From: Jannaschia aquimarina
GTDB taxonomy: Bacteria; Pseudomonadota; Alphaproteobacteria; Rhodobacterales; Rhodobacteraceae
Length of the DNA stretch: 64,000 nucleotides
Direction: 5' to 3'
NCBI RefSeq assembly: GCF_000877395.1
Contig: NZ_JYFE01000060.1
Coordinates: 310,001 to 374,000 of the forward strand
In this document: positions 41,360-50,512 of the stretch, in pieces
Numbering within the stretch: position 1 is the stretch's first letter
How the letters are laid out: each line of letters starts with the position of its first letter
Position numbers and translations under genes: made by a program
The notes under the pieces: generated by a model
The model's database searches: none
What the model was told of the DNA's origin: nothing
Seen by the model: the letters and a program-made list of their open reading frames with translations, nothing else

Positions 41360-41947
41360 ATGAGCCAGCTCGACCGTCGCGGTTTCCTCGCGACAGCCGC
41401 CGCGACAGCCGCAACGTTGGCGGCACCCGCATTTGCCCAATCCGTTCCGGACACGGTTCGCACCAGGTCGGGCCTGTCGGGAACGACCCGCCGCAACACA
41501 GCCAGTTTCCGGACGCTGGACTGGAGCGATTATTTCGGAAGCCTGCGTCGCGGGGCGATTCTCGTCGATATCGACAGCCGCGCCCTGCACATGTGGCAGG
41601 AAAGCGGCGAGTATCATTTGTTCCCATCTTCGGTCCCGATGTCGCCCGAACTGACCCGGAAGGGCCGAACCAGCGTCATACGGAAAGTGGAGGGGCCAAG
41701 CTGGTCGCCCACGCCGAACATGCGCCGGCGCAACCCGGAATGGCCGGCCTACGTGCCGCCCGGGCCCGACAACCCATTGGGGACGCACGCTCTTTACCTC
41801 GGATGGAAGTACTACCGGATCCATGGGACCCATGACACCCGCAAGATCGGGCGCCGCTCCTCCTCCGGTTGTATCGGGCTCTATAACGAGCATATCGCAC
41901 GCGTCTTCGAAATGACGCGAATCGGCACGCAAGTGTTGCTGATTTAA
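41360..41947 (+). CDS. YkuD-fold L,D-transpeptidase family protein (Tat-exported)
   Basis: The 195-residue protein has a twin-arginine-type signal (LDRRGFLATAAATAATLAAP) and a YkuD domain with the catalytic motifs IHGTHDTRKIG and SSSGCIGLYNEH. GRTSVIRKVEGPSWSPTPNM is the family strand region. ErfK/YbiS-type enzymes link peptidoglycan to lipoproteins or form 3-3 cross-links. ATG 41360 follows GAGGGAGAG. It is a diverged relative of the lipoprotein at 40037, about 0.8 kb away. Confidence 0.92.
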   Translation: MSQLDRRGFLATAAATAATLAAPAFAQSVPDTVRTRSGLSGTTRRNTASFRTLDWSDYFGSLRRGAILVDIDSRALHMWQESGEYHLFPSSVPMSPELTRKGRTSVIRKVEGPSWSPTPNMRRRNPEWPAYVPPGPDNPLGTHALYLGWKYYRIHGTHDTRKIGRRSSSGCIGLYNEHIARVFEMTRIGTQVLLI

Positions 41948-42004
41948 CAGATTCGCTTTTGAGGGCGGAGCGGACTCCTCGACTCCACGTTGCAAAGGCC
42001 AGGT

Positions 42005-42033
42005 TTGGCTGGTTAACGAGTCGGGCCTAGTAC
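42005..42033 (+). promoter_or_regulatory. Candidate promoter of the 60-residue peptide gene
   Basis: TTGGCT at 42005-42010 and TAGTAC at 42028-42033 are separated by 17 bp, 61 bp upstream of the ATG. The match to consensus is moderate and was made by eye. Confidence 0.35.
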
Positions 42034-42094
42034 TGTCTTGGTGCCATCCTGCCAGCCGACTCCCCGGCGATGATGGCCAATCTGGAGGATACAG

Positions 42095-42277
42095 ATGAAA
42101 AAGATCGCTCTGGCCGCCGCTGTTACGGCCGCCGCCACCACCGCCTATGCCGGCAACCCCGAGCCCGCGCCGATCGAGCCCGTGGTGATTGTCGAGGACA
42201 CGTCGTCCTCGTCCGCCGGCATCGTCGTGCCGATCCTGGCGATCATCCTGCTGGCCGCCGCGGCTGCTTCGGACTGA
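42095..42277 (+). CDS. Small exported single-helix peptide, 60 residues
   Basis: The peptide has a signal sequence (MKKIALAAAVTAAATTAYAG), a Pro/Glu-rich spacer, a serine run (EDTSSSSAG) and a C-terminal hydrophobic helix (IVVPILAIILLAAAAASD). Peptides with this layout are widespread in Rhodobacteraceae, in my recollection usually left as hypothetical. A GGAGG ribosome site at 42082-42086, a preceding promoter candidate and a strong terminator immediately after show it is a true single-gene transcript. Function is unknown. Confidence 0.82.
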   Translation: MKKIALAAAVTAAATTAYAGNPEPAPIEPVVIVEDTSSSSAGIVVPILAIILLAAAAASD

Positions 42278-42303
42278 TCCGCGGGACACCGCACATGCGA
42301 TCG

Positions 42304-42329
42304 AAGGCGCCCGTTCGGGCGCCTTTTTT
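42304..42329 (+). terminator. Intrinsic terminator of the 60-residue peptide gene
   Basis: A 9-bp stem (AAGGCGCCC at 42304-42312, loop GTTC, GGGCGCCTT at 42317-42325) runs into a T-run to 42329. It lies 27 bp after the stop. Confidence 0.92.
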
Positions 42330-42344
42330 CGTTTCATCCGCCCC

Positions 42345-42387
42345 AAAAAAAGGACCCCTGCGGCCAAGGGGGCGGCCGACAGGGGTC
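42345..42387 (-). terminator. Intrinsic terminator of ccrM
   Basis: Read on the minus strand, a 13-bp stem with one bulged base (arms at plus 42353-42365 and 42374-42387) is followed by a run of seven T residues (plus 42345-42351). It faces the plus-strand terminator 15 bp away, so the two ends are insulated back to back. Confidence 0.88.
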
Positions 42388-42442
42388 AAGGTGCGCCCGT
42401 CGGACATTGAACGACAGGCGCTGGCGGTAACTGTTCGGGCGG

Positions 42443-43624
<1,182 letters not shown>

Positions 43625-43636
43625 TCAAAGACCCGA

Positions 43637-44269
43637 TTAAGGCGAATTCTGGGCAGTCGGCGGAAACAAGATGTTGCGTATTGGTGCGAAGCTACGCCGA
43701 TGATGTGGTGTCACACCGTGACATTTTAGCCCTTCCCGGTGCTCGGCCGTCCCGTAGCCCATGTTCCGATCCCAGCCGTAGCCGGGGTATTGTTGCGCGA
43801 GGATCACCATTCCCCGATCCCGCCATGTTTTCGCCAGGACCGACGCCGCCGCGATGGACGCCGAGACGCCATCGCCCCCCACTATCGTCTGGCAGGAAAC
43901 GCTCGCCCATGACGGGCGGTCGTTTCCGTCGATCAGCAGGTGATCGGGTGAGACGCCCAGCGCCGCGACGGCGCGTTCCATCGCTAGATGGGTCGCCTTG
44001 CGAATGCCCAGCGCGTCGATCTCTTCGACGCTGGCCTCACCGATGGCATGGTGTGCGATGTCTTCGATCAACGGGGCGAGGGCCACGCGCCGCTTTGCGG
44101 TCAGCTTCTTGGAATCGTTCAGCCCCGGCGGGACCTCGCCACGCAGGCAGACGGCCCCGGCCACGACCGGTCCGGCCCATGGCCCCCGTCCGACCTCGTC
44201 GACCCCGACGACGAAACGCGCCCCCCGGTCCCGGGCGGCGCGTTCGTTGCTGAGGTCGGGTCCGCTCAA
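43637..44269 (-). CDS. rnhB: Ribonuclease HII
   Basis: RNase HII removes misincorporated ribonucleotides and RNA primers from DNA. The catalytic acids lie in GVDEVGRGPWAGPV (Asp24, Glu25 with this start) and later in HLLIDGND. A TTG start at 44269 is preferred: it overlaps the upstream TGA as TTGA, and gives a 210-residue protein of family length. Further upstream the frame only mirrors the secreted protein gene. ccrM lies 90 bp downstream, a pairing often seen in Rhodobacterales. Confidence 0.93.
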   Translation of the reverse strand: MSGPDLSNERAARDRGARFVVGVDEVGRGPWAGPVVAGAVCLRGEVPPGLNDSKKLTAKRRVALAPLIEDIAHHAIGEASVEEIDALGIRKATHLAMERAVAALGVSPDHLLIDGNDRPSWASVSCQTIVGGDGVSASIAAASVLAKTWRDRGMVILAQQYPGYGWDRNMGYGTAEHREGLKCHGVTPHHRRSFAPIRNILFPPTAQNSP

Positions 44270-44766
44270 CGGCGCGAGGCGAGGTTGCGGTAGGCCGGTG
44301 GGATCGCCCAACCATTCCGCGCAAGACAGCGCGGAGAATAAAGCGTGCGGGTCCGCTCGAAGCCACGCACCTGGCGCAGGCATTGCGGCGGGAGCGAGCC
44401 TGCCCGGCGCACTCGGTTCTGCGCACAGCGCGCGCCATAACCTGTCACGACACCGTCCAGGGTGCGCAGGCTGCGCAGGCAATCGGCCGGGATGCTGCGA
44501 TCATCCCGGCGCAGCACCTGATTGCCGGGACGGCGATGCGGCCGCGGGGATCTGATGATCGGGTCGTAGTAATCACGCCGGTCGCGGCGCACCTCCCGCG
44601 AGCGGTCGCGACGGTCGTTGCGGTTCTCTATGGCTTCTTTCAGCGCGTAGAGCAGCACGAGACCGCCGACGACCTTGGCCACGTCCTCGGCATCGGCACG
44701 GGCGGGCGTCGCGGCGGGGAGCGATAGCGCCAGTGCGACGAGGGCGGCGATCAGGGAACGGGACAT
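44266..44766 (-). CDS. Exported arginine-rich protein of unknown function
   Basis: The 166-residue protein has a signal peptide (MSRSLIAALVALALSLPAATPARA) and a hydrophobic VVGGLVLLYALKEAI segment. A highly basic DRRDRSREVRRDRRDYYDP stretch follows, then a C-terminal region with four cysteines (CLRS, ARCAQN, CLRQ, RCLA) likely paired in the periplasm. ATG 44766 has an AAGGAG ribosome site. I do not recognise the family. Its stop overlaps the rnhB TTG. Confidence 0.7.
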   Translation of the reverse strand: MSRSLIAALVALALSLPAATPARADAEDVAKVVGGLVLLYALKEAIENRNDRRDRSREVRRDRRDYYDPIIRSPRPHRRPGNQVLRRDDRSIPADCLRSLRTLDGVVTGYGARCAQNRVRRAGSLPPQCLRQVRGFERTRTLYSPRCLARNGWAIPPAYRNLASRR

Positions 44767-44905
44767 GGCAGGCTCCTTACAGCTTCGAACTCGGTGTCCC
44801 AACCCTCGTCGGCAGCCGATGCGGCGCTCAATATCCACGCGTCGTCATGGCATAACGGTCGCAGGGATATTGCCTGACGCCCTCCCATCGCTCATCTGTC
44901 GGAAC

Positions 44906-45187
44906 ATGAGATCCGCACTCCTCTCCCTCGCATTCCTCGCGCTTGCCGCTCTGCCGGCTCAGGCGGCCTGCTATGCCGATTACAAGGCCAAGCAGGACGA
45001 TCCCTTGCGCCTGCACTATGGTGTGATCCAACTCCCCGACGGTCCCTGCAACGCGCAGGCGGCAACGGCGGCCCTGCGAAGCCGTCTTGGCGACGGCTGG
45101 CAATTGTTGCAGGTGGTTGGCACCTTCGGCGCTGACGGACTGGACCAGAGGAGAGATCGTGCAGGCCCCTACTTCCTCCGTTACTGA
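44906..45187 (+). CDS. Small exported protein, 93 residues
   Basis: The protein has a clear signal peptide (MRSALLSLAFLALAALPAQA) followed by a 73-residue mature part with two cysteines (ACYADYKAKQ and GPCNAQAAT) and DGWQLLQVVGTFG. No family is recognised. It lies divergent to the arginine-rich exported gene. Its last 29 bp overlap the membrane winged-helix gene, whose ribosome site is inside its coding sequence, so translation of the two is likely coupled. Confidence 0.75.
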   Translation: MRSALLSLAFLALAALPAQAACYADYKAKQDDPLRLHYGVIQLPDGPCNAQAATAALRSRLGDGWQLLQVVGTFGADGLDQRRDRAGPYFLRY

Positions 45188-45860
45188 AACGCGCGCGGCA
45201 TCCGCCCGGATCCTGGGCTTCGGCATCGCGGCAGTCGTCGTCATCCTTGGGGCGGCGGCCGTCTTCCTGTTCGCGACGCTGCCATCGGGCGGGGCATTCA
45301 ACGACCGGGTCGAGCGGCTTTTCGTCGAGGCGAACCTGACCAGCCAGGCCGAGATCCGTCTGCTGGAAATCCTCGCCCAGTCGGGCACGGCCTTCTCCGA
45401 GGTGCTGATCAGCTACCGGACGGTCATCTTCGTCCTGATGGTCTTTGCGACGGCCCTGCTGATCGCCTGCGTCGTGTTGCTGGTCGCGATCGTGACGCTG
45501 AACCGGCGCATGGGCGAGATCGAGCGGTCCGGCATCCAGGTGACGTCGCTTGTCATCAGCCGGGCGGAGAATGCGGTCTACCTCAACGATATCGAGCTCA
45601 AACTGACGGATGCCGCGATGGAAACGCTGAGCGTTCTGGCAGAGGCGCGACTGGACGGCGAGATGCTGACGGGTGCGCAGATCGAAGCGACGATCTCCGG
45701 CAAGTCCGAGGCCGATGCCGAAGAGGCAGCGGGCGCGACCCGCATCAAGCGTTTGCGCGATGCGTTGGGCAATCAGATCGTCACGGCGTTGCTGATCCGG
45801 AACATCACGCGGCAGGGCTACGTGCTGGACCTCGACCCAAAGGTCATCCGGATCGCGTGA
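45159..45860 (+). CDS. Membrane-anchored protein with C-terminal OmpR-like winged helix
   Basis: GTG 45159 has an AGAGGAGAG ribosome site and starts a 233-residue protein. Two membrane helices lie at about 18-38 and 89-112, with a 50-residue periplasmic loop between. By the positive-inside rule both ends are cytoplasmic. Residues 137-228 look like a winged-helix domain of the OmpR type: YLNDIELKLTDAAMETLSVL, an acidic insertion, TRIKRLRDALG as recognition region, and ITRQGYVLDL as the Gly-Tyr wing. This would be a membrane-tethered DNA-binding protein, the reverse topology of ToxR. The winged-helix call is my reading of the pattern, not a database result. Confidence 0.65.
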   Translation: MQAPTSSVTETRAASARILGFGIAAVVVILGAAAVFLFATLPSGGAFNDRVERLFVEANLTSQAEIRLLEILAQSGTAFSEVLISYRTVIFVLMVFATALLIACVVLLVAIVTLNRRMGEIERSGIQVTSLVISRAENAVYLNDIELKLTDAAMETLSVLAEARLDGEMLTGAQIEATISGKSEADAEEAAGATRIKRLRDALGNQIVTALLIRNITRQGYVLDLDPKVIRIA

Positions 45861-46192
45861 GCCGGAAATACCCCACGACCCCGGACGGCAGATACTTCGT
45901 GGCCAAAGGCCGGCTCTGGCGCTGCACCGACCCGTCACTGGCTGACTCAGAGCGTCGCGCGGCAGTCAAGGCGTTGATGCAGGCGCGTCGCGCCGTGCGG
46001 GATGCCGACAGCGAAGACGCCACCCGCGCCGCCCGCGCGTCCGTGCAGGCCGCCAAGGAACGTCTGGGTGAACGCGGACCGGTCTGGTGGGATGACGGCG
46101 CCCCGGACGAAGGCCGCAAGGCCCCTTGGAACAGCAGCTATGCCGAATGGTGGGCGGCGCTCTCCGAGGACGACAAGGCGCTGGGAACCTGA
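45857..46192 (+). CDS. Conserved small cytoplasmic protein, 111 residues
   Basis: The GTG at 45857 overlaps the preceding TGA as GTGA. The protein starts SRKYPTTPDGRYFVAKGRLWRC, has a charged helical middle (KALMQARRAVRDADSED) and ends with a tryptophan-rich WWDDGAPDE and WWAALSEDD segment. I recall similar uncharacterised proteins across alphaproteobacteria. No function can be stated. It appears co-translated with the membrane winged-helix gene. Confidence 0.7.
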   Translation: MSRKYPTTPDGRYFVAKGRLWRCTDPSLADSERRAAVKALMQARRAVRDADSEDATRAARASVQAAKERLGERGPVWWDDGAPDEGRKAPWNSSYAEWWAALSEDDKALGT

Positions 46193-46502
46193 TCCCCTCA
46201 TCGTGGCGGAGATTTTCCCCAGAGAGCGCGAGGGACAGAGCCTCTCGCACCGCGGGAACAGGTCTCTGCCCGATGCGCGCCGCTTGACTTGGCCGGGCCG
46301 ATCGCCCATCTGCGCTGCAACGTCGGCCGCAGCGTGAGCAGGCGGCGCCCCGTGGCGGGCGCGACGGCTTAACCCCCGACCCCCCAGTTCCCCATCACGC
46401 AGGGTTCTGACCGCAGGATGCCGATCGGGCCTCTGCGGACCCTCGTGCGCCGCGCCTTCGCGGCCTCTGCGCTCCGTATGCCGGGGCGCGAAAGGATATG
46501 AC
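46193..46502. other. Gene-free gap before the DEAD-box helicase
   Basis: This 310-bp stretch has no supportable gene. A TTGACT at 46284-46289 with CATCTG 17 bp downstream is a weak promoter candidate, which would give the helicase a leader of roughly 180 nt. An imperfect GC hairpin lies around 46228-46250. A start-stop trio (ATG ACT TGA at 46498) overlaps the helicase start codon. Confidence 0.45.
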
Positions 46503-47795
46503 TTGAAAGACTTCGAAACTCTGGGCCTCGTGCCCGACCTGCTGACCTCGCTCTCCGAGGCTGGCCTTGAAACGCCGACACCGATCCAGGCCAAAGCCAT
46601 CCCGCTGGCCCTGTCCGGGCGTGACGTGATGGGCCTGGCGCAGACCGGGACCGGCAAGACGCTGGCCTTCGGTCTGCCGCTGATCCAGCAGCTGACCGGG
46701 ACGGGCCGGCCCCGTCCGAAGACGGTCAAGGCGCTGGTCCTCGCGCCCACGCGCGAACTGGTGAACCAGATCGCCGACAACCTGCGCGTCCACACGAAAG
46801 GGACTAAGCTGAAGGTCTCGACCGTGGTGGGCGGTCAGTCGATCAATCGGCAGGTCGCGATGCTGGAGCGGGGCGCGGATATCCTGGTGGCGACACCGGG
46901 GCGACTGATCGATCTGATGGATCGCGGGGCGGTGGACCTGTCGACCGCTAGGTATCTGGTGCTGGACGAGGCCGACCAGATGCTGGACATGGGCTTCATC
47001 CACGCCTTGCGCCGGATCGCGCCCGAACTGGGCACGCCGCGCCAGACGATGCTGTTCTCGGCCACGATGCCAAGCCAAATGGACGAGTTGTCGCGCGCCT
47101 ATCTGGACGATCCGGTCCGCGTCCAGGTGACGCCGCCGGGCAAGGCGGCCGACAAGGTCACGCAGGAAGTGCATTTTGTCGAGCAATCCGACAAGCCCGC
47201 CAAGTTGCGCGAGATTCTCGACAGCGAACCGGGTGCCCTGACACTCGTCTTCGCGCGCACCAAGCACGGCGCTGAGCGGCTGATGAAGGGCCTGGTCGCC
47301 GACGGATACGACGCAGCCTCGATCCATGGTAACAAGAGCCAGGGGCAGCGGGACCGGGCCATCGCCGCCTTCCGCCAGGGAACGGTGCCCATCCTGGTGG
47401 CGACCGACGTGGCCGCGCGGGGCATCGACATCCCGGGTGTGGCCTTTGTGGTGAATTACGACCTGCCGAACGTGCCCGAAGCCTATGTCCACCGGATCGG
47501 CCGCACGGCGCGGGCCGGCCGCGAAGGAACGGCCGTGGCGTTCTGCTCCTCCGAAGAAACGGGGCTCCTGCGAGACATTGAGAAGGTGATGAAGATCGAA
47601 ATTCCCGTCGCATCGGGGGAGATGTTCAAAGGGCCGCTGCAACGTCCGAAGATGGGCGGGGGCAAGCGCGGCGGTGGACGTCCGCAAGGCCAGAAGCCCA
47701 AGGGGCAGAAGCCGCGCGGCGCGGCGCCGAAAGGACCGAGCAAGTCCGCCAAGCGGCCGCAACAGCGTCACCGCGTTCGCCGGCGCGCGGCCTGA
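46503..47795 (+). CDS. DEAD-box RNA helicase (RhlE-like)
   Basis: The 430-residue helicase has all core motifs: Q motif TPIQ, Walker A AQTGTGKT, PTREL, TPGR, DEAD in VLDEADQML, SAT, and HRIGRTARAGR. A basic, glycine-rich tail from about 380 (GGGKRGGGRPQGQKPKG) suits RNA binding, as in RhlE and DeaD proteins that act in ribosome assembly, RNA decay and cold response. TTG 46503 is used because AAAGGA lies 6 bp upstream. Confidence 0.94.
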   Translation: MKDFETLGLVPDLLTSLSEAGLETPTPIQAKAIPLALSGRDVMGLAQTGTGKTLAFGLPLIQQLTGTGRPRPKTVKALVLAPTRELVNQIADNLRVHTKGTKLKVSTVVGGQSINRQVAMLERGADILVATPGRLIDLMDRGAVDLSTARYLVLDEADQMLDMGFIHALRRIAPELGTPRQTMLFSATMPSQMDELSRAYLDDPVRVQVTPPGKAADKVTQEVHFVEQSDKPAKLREILDSEPGALTLVFARTKHGAERLMKGLVADGYDAASIHGNKSQGQRDRAIAAFRQGTVPILVATDVAARGIDIPGVAFVVNYDLPNVPEAYVHRIGRTARAGREGTAVAFCSSEETGLLRDIEKVMKIEIPVASGEMFKGPLQRPKMGGGKRGGGRPQGQKPKGQKPRGAAPKGPSKSAKRPQQRHRVRRRAA

Positions 47796-47835
47796 CCGCG
47801 CTTGACCCCGGCGCATGGCTCCCCGACAGGAAGCC

Positions 47836-48858
47836 ATGCGCAGCGTCTTAATCACGGGAACTGCCGGGTTCATCGGCTTTCACCTGGCTCGCCGTCTTCT
47901 CGCGGATGGATGGCAGGTCACCGGCTTTGACGGGATGACCGACTATTACGACGTCGCGCTGAAGCGGCGGCGGCATCAAGTCCTTTTGCAATCGCCCGGC
48001 TTCCGCGCCGTGGAAGGGATGCTGGAAGACATGGACCTGCTGCGCCGCACGGCAGACGACGCAGCGCCGGACATCATCGTCCATCTCGCTGCGCAGGCCG
48101 GTGTCCGCTACAGCCTTGAAAACCCGCGCGCCTACGTGTCCTCGAACCTCGACGGCACCTTCAACGTTCTGGAGGTCGCGCGAATGCGCGAGGTCGAGCA
48201 CTTGCTGATGGCGTCGACTTCGTCGGCCTACGGCGCCAACACCGAGATGCCCTTTACCGAGGATCAGAAGGCGGACCATCCGCTGACGTTCTATGCCGCG
48301 ACCAAGCGCGCGAACGAGCACATGGCCCATGCCTATGCGCATTTGTGGAAGATGCCGGTCACGTTGTTTCGTTTCTTTACGGTCTACGGGCCGTGGGGGC
48401 GGCCGGACATGGCCCTGTTCAAGTTCGTGGATGCAGCGTTGAACGGGCGCGCGATCGACCTCTACAACCATGGGCGCATGGCGCGCGACTTCACCTATGT
48501 GGACGACCTCGTCCGCGCGATCGTGCTGCTGATCGACCTGCCTCCGGCGCAGGTCGATGTGCGCGGGGAGGTCGTTCAGGGCGACACGCTCAGCCCGGTC
48601 GCTCCGCACCGGATCGTCAATATCGGGAATGGTCGTAGCGTCCAGCTACTGGACTTCGTGGATGCGCTGGAGCGGGAACTTGGTGTCGAGATCCGGCGGA
48701 ACCTGATGGACATGCAGCCGGGCGATGTGCCCGCCACCTGGGCTTCGTCTGACCTTCTGGAACGCCTGACCGGCTATCGTCCGGGAACAGACCTCGAGGA
48801 CGGGATCGCGCAATTCGTCGCGTGGTATCGCGCCTATTACGATCTGCCAGCCGATTAG
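47836..48858 (+). CDS. NAD-dependent nucleotide-sugar epimerase (UDP-glucuronate epimerase-like)
   Basis: The 340-residue extended SDR has the NAD-binding GTAGFIG at 8-14 (LITGTAGFIGFHLARRL), the catalytic TSSAYG and YxxxK pair (FYAATKRANEH) and RFFTVYGPWGRPDMAL, which is characteristic of UDP-glucuronate 4-epimerases. It probably supplies a UDP-uronic acid for a surface glycan. ATG 47836 follows CAGGAAG. An in-frame ATG 21 bp earlier lacks such a site. It converges on the aminopropyltransferase gene. Confidence 0.9.
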   Translation: MRSVLITGTAGFIGFHLARRLLADGWQVTGFDGMTDYYDVALKRRRHQVLLQSPGFRAVEGMLEDMDLLRRTADDAAPDIIVHLAAQAGVRYSLENPRAYVSSNLDGTFNVLEVARMREVEHLLMASTSSAYGANTEMPFTEDQKADHPLTFYAATKRANEHMAHAYAHLWKMPVTLFRFFTVYGPWGRPDMALFKFVDAALNGRAIDLYNHGRMARDFTYVDDLVRAIVLLIDLPPAQVDVRGEVVQGDTLSPVAPHRIVNIGNGRSVQLLDFVDALERELGVEIRRNLMDMQPGDVPATWASSDLLERLTGYRPGTDLEDGIAQFVAWYRAYYDLPAD

Positions 48859-48871
48859 CGCGACAGTGACG

Positions 48872-50437
48872 TCAGGACCGTCCGCGATCTTCCGAGTAGC
48901 GGCGATAGATCGTCGGGTTGAAGATCGAATTCACCTCCAACTCCTTCGTCGGCAGCAGATCAGCCGAGAAGGTACGTGAGGCCTCGAAGGTCTCCGGCGT
49001 CAGGGCCCGCAGCCCGTTCGGCAGTGGGCCGAGCTGTCCCCCCGGCACTTTCGACGCCATGTGGAAGCCCCAGATCCCGAACGACGGAACCGAAGTCTGA
49101 TAACTGACGATCTCGGGGAAAATCTCTTCGAGGGTGCGCGCGACGGTCCAGTAGGTGTTGCGCGTCGCGAAGGGGGACGAGCTCTGGGTGACAAGCGTGC
49201 CGTCGTCGGTCATTGCGCCGTGGACCAAGGCGTAGAACTCTATCGAATAGAGCTTGGAGAGCGCCTCGTTATGTGGATCGGGGAAGTCGATGATCACCCG
49301 GTCATAGCGGCGATCCGTCTCGCGGACGTAGACGAAGGCATCCATGTTGTGCACGTGCAGCTTGTCGGATGCCATGCTGTCCCCGTTCAACCGCCGGACC
49401 GGGCCGAATTCCTGCCCAAGACGCGTCATCTCGGGATCGAGGTCCACCAGGTCGATGCGCTGGACGGAGGGGTGGCGCAGCACTTCGCGGACGGCGAGCC
49501 CATCGCCGCCGCCCAGGATCAAGACGTTCTCCGGCGTACCGGGTGTCCAGGACAGGACCGGGTGAACGAGCGCCTCGTGGTAGCGGTATTCGTCGACCTC
49601 GGCGAACTGCAGATGACCGTCGATGAAGAGCCGGACGTCGTCGGTCTTCCACGTGTTGGTGACGACGAGCGACTGGTAGGGCGACTGCGTCTGCCAGACG
49701 ATCTGATCGAAGTAGAGATGGTCCTGCGCGTAGGCCGTGATCCGCGATGCGCCCAGCGTGAAGGCAAAGAGCGCGCCGATGGTCAGGCCGACATAGCCCA
49801 GCATCCGGCCCGGATTGTCGAGATGCTCCCTCAGCCAGAAGACATTCAGTAACGCCACCAGGGCATTCGTCAGACCGACGGCGAAGGACGCGGTGATCAG
49901 GCCCAGCGACGGCAGCAGCAGCAGCGGGAAGGCGACCGACCCGATCAGGCCGCCCACGTAATCGAGCGACAGCACATCGGCCAGCGACTGACGCATGTCG
50001 GATCGCTGGGACAGGATCCGTGTGAGGATCGGGATCTCCAATCCGACCAGAAAGCCGATCGTGAAGATGAACGCGAACATCCCCACCTGATAGAGCCATG
50101 GCGCGAAGGGAAAGAGCATGAAGAGGGAAATGCTGCACACGCCCCCGATCATGGCGAGCACCAGCTCGATCCGGATGAAGACCTGGATCAGGTTGCCGTG
50201 AATGAACCGCGAGACGTAGGACCCGATCCCCATCGCGAACATGAAGAACCCGATCGTCAGCGAGAATTGGTGGACCGAGTCGCCGATCAGATAGCTGGAC
50301 ACCGTCCCGATGATCAGCTCGTAGACGATCCCGCAAAGCGCCACGACGAGGATCGAGCCAAGCAGGATCAGCGCCTGGCGCTGAGGCAGGTCCGAGTAAT
50401 CGTTGGTCTCGGCCTCGTGGATCGGCATGTCAGTCAT
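48872..50437 (-). CDS. Polytopic membrane spermidine synthase-like aminopropyltransferase
   Basis: The 521-residue protein has about seven membrane helices in residues 1-235 (for example TIGFFMFAMGIGSYVSRFI and FIFTIGFLVGLEIPILTRI). A cytoplasmic spermidine synthase-type domain follows, with YQSLVVTNT, LILGGGDGLAVREVLRH for decarboxylated SAM binding, and DFPDPHNEALSKLYSIEFY. The last motif differs from the soluble enzyme, where Asp-Ser/Ala-Ser/Thr-Asp is usual, so the acceptor may not be putrescine. It is the last gene of a cassette with SpeD, a rhomboid-GNAT fusion and an EF-hand-like protein. An amine or lipid acceptor at the membrane is an inference from topology. Confidence 0.85.
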   Translation of the reverse strand: MTDMPIHEAETNDYSDLPQRQALILLGSILVVALCGIVYELIIGTVSSYLIGDSVHQFSLTIGFFMFAMGIGSYVSRFIHGNLIQVFIRIELVLAMIGGVCSISLFMLFPFAPWLYQVGMFAFIFTIGFLVGLEIPILTRILSQRSDMRQSLADVLSLDYVGGLIGSVAFPLLLLPSLGLITASFAVGLTNALVALLNVFWLREHLDNPGRMLGYVGLTIGALFAFTLGASRITAYAQDHLYFDQIVWQTQSPYQSLVVTNTWKTDDVRLFIDGHLQFAEVDEYRYHEALVHPVLSWTPGTPENVLILGGGDGLAVREVLRHPSVQRIDLVDLDPEMTRLGQEFGPVRRLNGDSMASDKLHVHNMDAFVYVRETDRRYDRVIIDFPDPHNEALSKLYSIEFYALVHGAMTDDGTLVTQSSSPFATRNTYWTVARTLEEIFPEIVSYQTSVPSFGIWGFHMASKVPGGQLGPLPNGLRALTPETFEASRTFSADLLPTKELEVNSIFNPTIYRRYSEDRGRS

Positions 50438-50512
50438 CGGACGGCCCCCGTCTTCAGGTCGGAATCGAAGGGGCCCGCCCGCGGGCGAGCCCTCGAAGGT
50501 CGATAATTCGGC

